From: an uncultured Petrimonas sp.
Lineage (GTDB): Bacteria > Bacteroidota > Bacteroidia > Bacteroidales > Dysgonomonadaceae
NCBI GenBank assembly: GCA_934621705.1
Contig: CAKTUP010000002.1
Coordinates: 1-49,834, forward strand
Length of the DNA: 49,834 nucleotides
Reading direction: 5' to 3'
The notes beneath the pieces are model-generated. The model saw only the letters and a program-made list of their open reading frames with translations. It did no database searches and had not been told where the DNA came from. Positions within the stretch are counted from its first letter, which is position 1; each line of letters starts with the position of its first letter. Shown piece after piece: positions 49,366 to 49,834 of the stretch. The translations under genes and the position numbers were made by a program.

Positions 49366-49834
49366 ATGGCAATATTCAAAAAACAATATCAAGTAAAACC
49401 AAACACTGTCGGTTTTCTATACCGTGACAATATGTTTGAGCAAAAACTAACACCCGGTTACCACGAAATTTGGGATTGGAAAAACAGGACTGAATTGTTT
49501 CTTCTTCCACAGACTTCAAAGTTACTGACAGTAACAAACCAAGAAGTTTTAACCAAGGATAATGTAGCTCTTCGATTTTCCTTCAATGTGATATATAAAA
49601 TAGTTGATGGGCAGAAGTTTCTTGACAAGTTCGCACTTGACAGACAGATGTATGCTATTATTCAAGAAGCAGAGCAACGCATATACAATATTGTTCAAAT
49701 CTACCTTAGAAACAGGATTGCTGAAATGGACAGTGAGACCATAAATGGAAAAAGAAATGAATTGACAGAGTTCAAGACAGATGAAATGGAAAAAGAAGTT
49801 TCAGAATTTGGTATTACAATAGAACAAGCACAAC
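49366..49834 (+). CDS. SPFH/band-7 domain protein, truncated by the window edge
   Basis: The frame from ATG 49366 stays open for 156 codons to the window end. The first segment (MAIFKKQYQVKPNTVGFLYRD in part) and the following PGYHEIWDW, TVTNQEVLTKDNVALRFSFNVIYKIVD fit the band-7/stomatin/prohibitin domain, with an alpha-helical stretch from about residue 125 on. There is no N-terminal membrane helix in the visible part. It may form a membrane-associated scaffold; the C-terminus is needed for more. Confidence 0.8.
   Translation, partial: MAIFKKQYQVKPNTVGFLYRDNMFEQKLTPGYHEIWDWKNRTELFLLPQTSKLLTVTNQEVLTKDNVALRFSFNVIYKIVDGQKFLDKFALDRQMYAIIQEAEQRIYNIVQIYLRNRIAEMDSETINGKRNELTEFKTDEMEKEVSEFGITIEQAQ

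Overview
This window looks like a chromosomal segment of a Bacteroidales bacterium, perhaps Dysgonomonadaceae/Porphyromonadaceae-like; the genus is a guess. The reasons are: TTTG-N19/20-TAnnTTTG promoters, weak Shine-Dalgarno sequences, SusC-type 'VVVxxGTQ' plug motifs, carboxypeptidase-regulatory-domain proteins, the AdoCbl-dependent ribonucleotide reductase, carboxynorspermidine decarboxylase, and 5'-nucleotidase split into two genes. No complete tRNA, rRNA, CRISPR array, transposase or integrase was found.

Layout. 1-2.5 kb (minus): RluA-type pseudouridine synthase (C-terminus at the window edge), FabG-like reductase, TetR regulator. 2.6-5.9 kb (plus): small GlsB/YeaQ membrane protein, TrpB-like enzyme, and a two-gene chromate-type transporter behind a long structured leader. 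5.9-10.8 kb (minus): two small envelope proteins, GNAT acetyltransferase, topoisomerase I, YigZ. 10.8-11.5 kb: HicAB toxin-antitoxin. 11.6-16 kb (minus): class II ribonucleotide reductase, serpin. 16-21 kb: arginine decarboxylase, a lipoprotein, NadD, a second GlsB-type protein, NspC. 20.9-24.1 kb (minus): YafQ/DinJ-type toxin-antitoxin, ClpB. 24.4-25.1 kb: a frameshifted nucleotidyltransferase and a DUF3784 protein. 25-29.5 kb: a divergent unit of a vWA lipid-free exported protein, an ECF-like sigma factor, a TonB-like/anti-sigma-like membrane hybrid and a hemolysin III protein. 29.6-33.2 kb (plus): nitric oxide defence (Rrf2 regulator, quinol NO reductase, Ric di-iron repair protein). 33.3-35.2 kb: thiamine pyrophosphokinase, RecO, L19. 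35.4-46 kb (plus): split 5'-nucleotidase, GH3/serine-hydrolase fusion, AroB, a restriction-modification remnant, aldo/keto reductase, serine hydrolase and penicillin acylase. 46-49.8 kb: repeat-rich, with a DUF6157 protein, a quinone oxidoreductase, a GNAT gene bracketed by integron-like ends, and a truncated band-7 protein.

The most unusual content is in the DNA between genes. There are two inverted copies, 44 kb apart, of a nested foldback element (156 and 193 nt cores), one of them carrying an extra palindromic insert. At least eight intergenic spots hold arrays of degenerate 7-nt units. A set of small perfect palindromes keeps the same architecture with different arm sequences. A CCCC-TTTA-GGGG repeat supplies the 5' context of one gene and part of the coding sequence of aroB. 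Among the genes, the best candidate for a poorly described system is the sigma / TonB-like hybrid / vWA locus, in which two proteins share a SusC plug signature without any beta-barrel.
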